Positions 63,301-64,000 of a DNA stretch of 64,000 nt are shown here, piece after piece. Below the pieces are notes generated by a model that saw nothing but the letters and a program-made list of their open reading frames with translations, ran no database searches and had not been told where the DNA came from. Every line of letters starts with the position of its first letter. Position 1 is the first letter of the stretch. A program made the translations under genes and the position numbers. This stretch comes from Pseudodesulfovibrio nedwellii (lineage in GTDB: Bacteria; Desulfobacterota; Desulfovibrionia; Desulfovibrionales; Desulfovibrionaceae), in contig NZ_AP026709.1 of the NCBI RefSeq assembly GCF_027923765.1, positions 1,731,501 through 1,795,500 of the forward strand. The letters run 5' to 3'.

Positions 63301-64000
63301 ATGACATCACCCAATGACCTCACTCTTGAGCACCTGTACAACATACGCTCTTACGAACCCCGCACGGATGGTCATATATCAATCTCGTCCGTGTGTAATT
63401 ATCTACAGGACATAGCCTCTCGCCATGCCGACTCACTCGGATTCGGGTTGCGCGATCTCCGCCAAAATGGTCATTTCTGGGTATTGGCTCGACTCCATGT
63501 CATGATGGATCGGATGCCTGAATTTGGAGAACAGGTCAGCGTAAGAACATGGCCCTCAGAAAACGAACGACTGGTAGCCCTTCGAGACTTCCTCATTCAC
63601 GATACAGACACTCTCATAGGACGAGCCACCTCTTCCTGGGCCACCATTAATGTCGAGACACACCGCCCGGACAAACCTGACTCCGTGCTCAACAAACGAT
63701 TCATCCCGAAACGTGACCACTCCATTGTCTTTCCATCCAAAGCCGTCACCCGCCTCAAACAAGGTGAGCATACCGTGGAAATCATGGCCCGCAAGGCCGA
63801 TACAGACATCAATGGTCATGTGAACAACGTAAAATATATTGAATATTGTATGGAAGCCGTGCCACTAGAATGGGACAATGCGCACAGGTGCATGGGGCTG
63901 GACATTCAATTCAGAACCGAGTCCTTTGCTGGTGAAACGTATCAGGCGAGCTGCACTCTGGGTAAACCCGACAACAATATGGACACCTTCACGCATTCCC
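63301..64000 (+). CDS. Acyl-ACP thioesterase (partial, cut by window end)
   Basis: From ATG 63301 to the window end, about 233 residues. HLYNIRSYEPRTDGHISISS, NYLQDIASRHADSLGFGLRD and GHFWVLARLHVMMDRMPEFG are the first hot-dog domain of the plant FatA/FatB-like acyl-ACP thioesterase family. ADTDINGHVNNVKYIEYCME begins the second, with the NxH catalytic motif. It would release fatty acids from acyl carrier protein. Confidence 0.93.
   Translation, partial: MTSPNDLTLEHLYNIRSYEPRTDGHISISSVCNYLQDIASRHADSLGFGLRDLRQNGHFWVLARLHVMMDRMPEFGEQVSVRTWPSENERLVALRDFLIHDTDTLIGRATSSWATINVETHRPDKPDSVLNKRFIPKRDHSIVFPSKAVTRLKQGEHTVEIMARKADTDINGHVNNVKYIEYCMEAVPLEWDNAHRCMGLDIQFRTESFAGETYQASCTLGKPDNNMDTFTHS

Overview
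The window looks like a chromosome segment of a sulfate-reducing Desulfovibrionaceae-type bacterium. This is inferred from a tetraheme c3-like cytochrome, NrfD-anchored and NapH-like electron-transfer genes, a DUF169 protein, a 2-hydroxyacyl-CoA dehydratase-type activase and medium GC content; no rRNA or housekeeping marker fixes the species.

Layout. (1) Positions 1-3400 are a surface-polysaccharide-like block on the minus strand: split transketolase, SAM methyltransferase and a polytopic membrane protein. (2) Positions 3800-5143 are wreckage: an IS3-type transposase with a nonsense codon and a frameshift, the C-terminal half of a DNA methyltransferase, and what looks like the integrase-proximal end of an older island. 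(3) Positions 5144-25245 form island A. It starts with a 50-bp copy of the 3' part of tRNA-Ala(GGC). It holds a MarR-linked molybdoenzyme operon (FmdE/MoeA-like protein, NrfD, FeS subunit, TAT-exported catalytic subunit, TorD chaperone), an OprD-like porin, a second MarR-MFS-ferredoxin operon, a cytochrome/DUF169/DUF4405/NapH electron-transfer cluster, and a two-component system with a PepSY protein and a PP2C phosphatase. (4) Positions 25246-56894 form island B. It starts with a second 50-bp tRNA-Ala copy and ends with an integrase next to the intact tRNA-Ala. Its cargo is a MarR-activase-flavodoxin-methyltransferase unit, a siderophore-uptake-like locus (MFS, TonB receptor, AraC), an RND exporter operon with a TetR regulator, decayed genes and IS remnants, a 3.8-kb module flanked by direct repeats (VirD4/TraG-like ATPase, zinc-ribbon protein, resolvase-like protein, XRE regulator), hipBA, and an AlpA/Xis/Int end. 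(5) Positions 56895-64000 look like core genome: tRNA-Ala, Dpp-type permeases, an alginate-lyase-like protein, RecN, MarC, a periplasmic binding protein and an acyl-ACP thioesterase cut by the window end.

Regulatory logic visible in the DNA. A 31-32 bp near-palindrome (TTGACAAT...ATTGTCAA) stands in front of the first MarR gene, the molybdoenzyme operon and the porin, and so suggests one regulon. GTAA half-sites repeated at exactly 11-bp spacing stand before the cytochrome, DUF4405 and PepSY genes and may be targets of the island's own OmpR-type regulator. Identical 17-bp Fur-box-like sequences stand before the RND operon and at the start of the AraC gene. The main structural finding is tandem accretion of islands at one tRNA-Ala gene. 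The island B integrase is split by a -1 frameshift exactly at an in-frame A_AAA_AAG heptamer.
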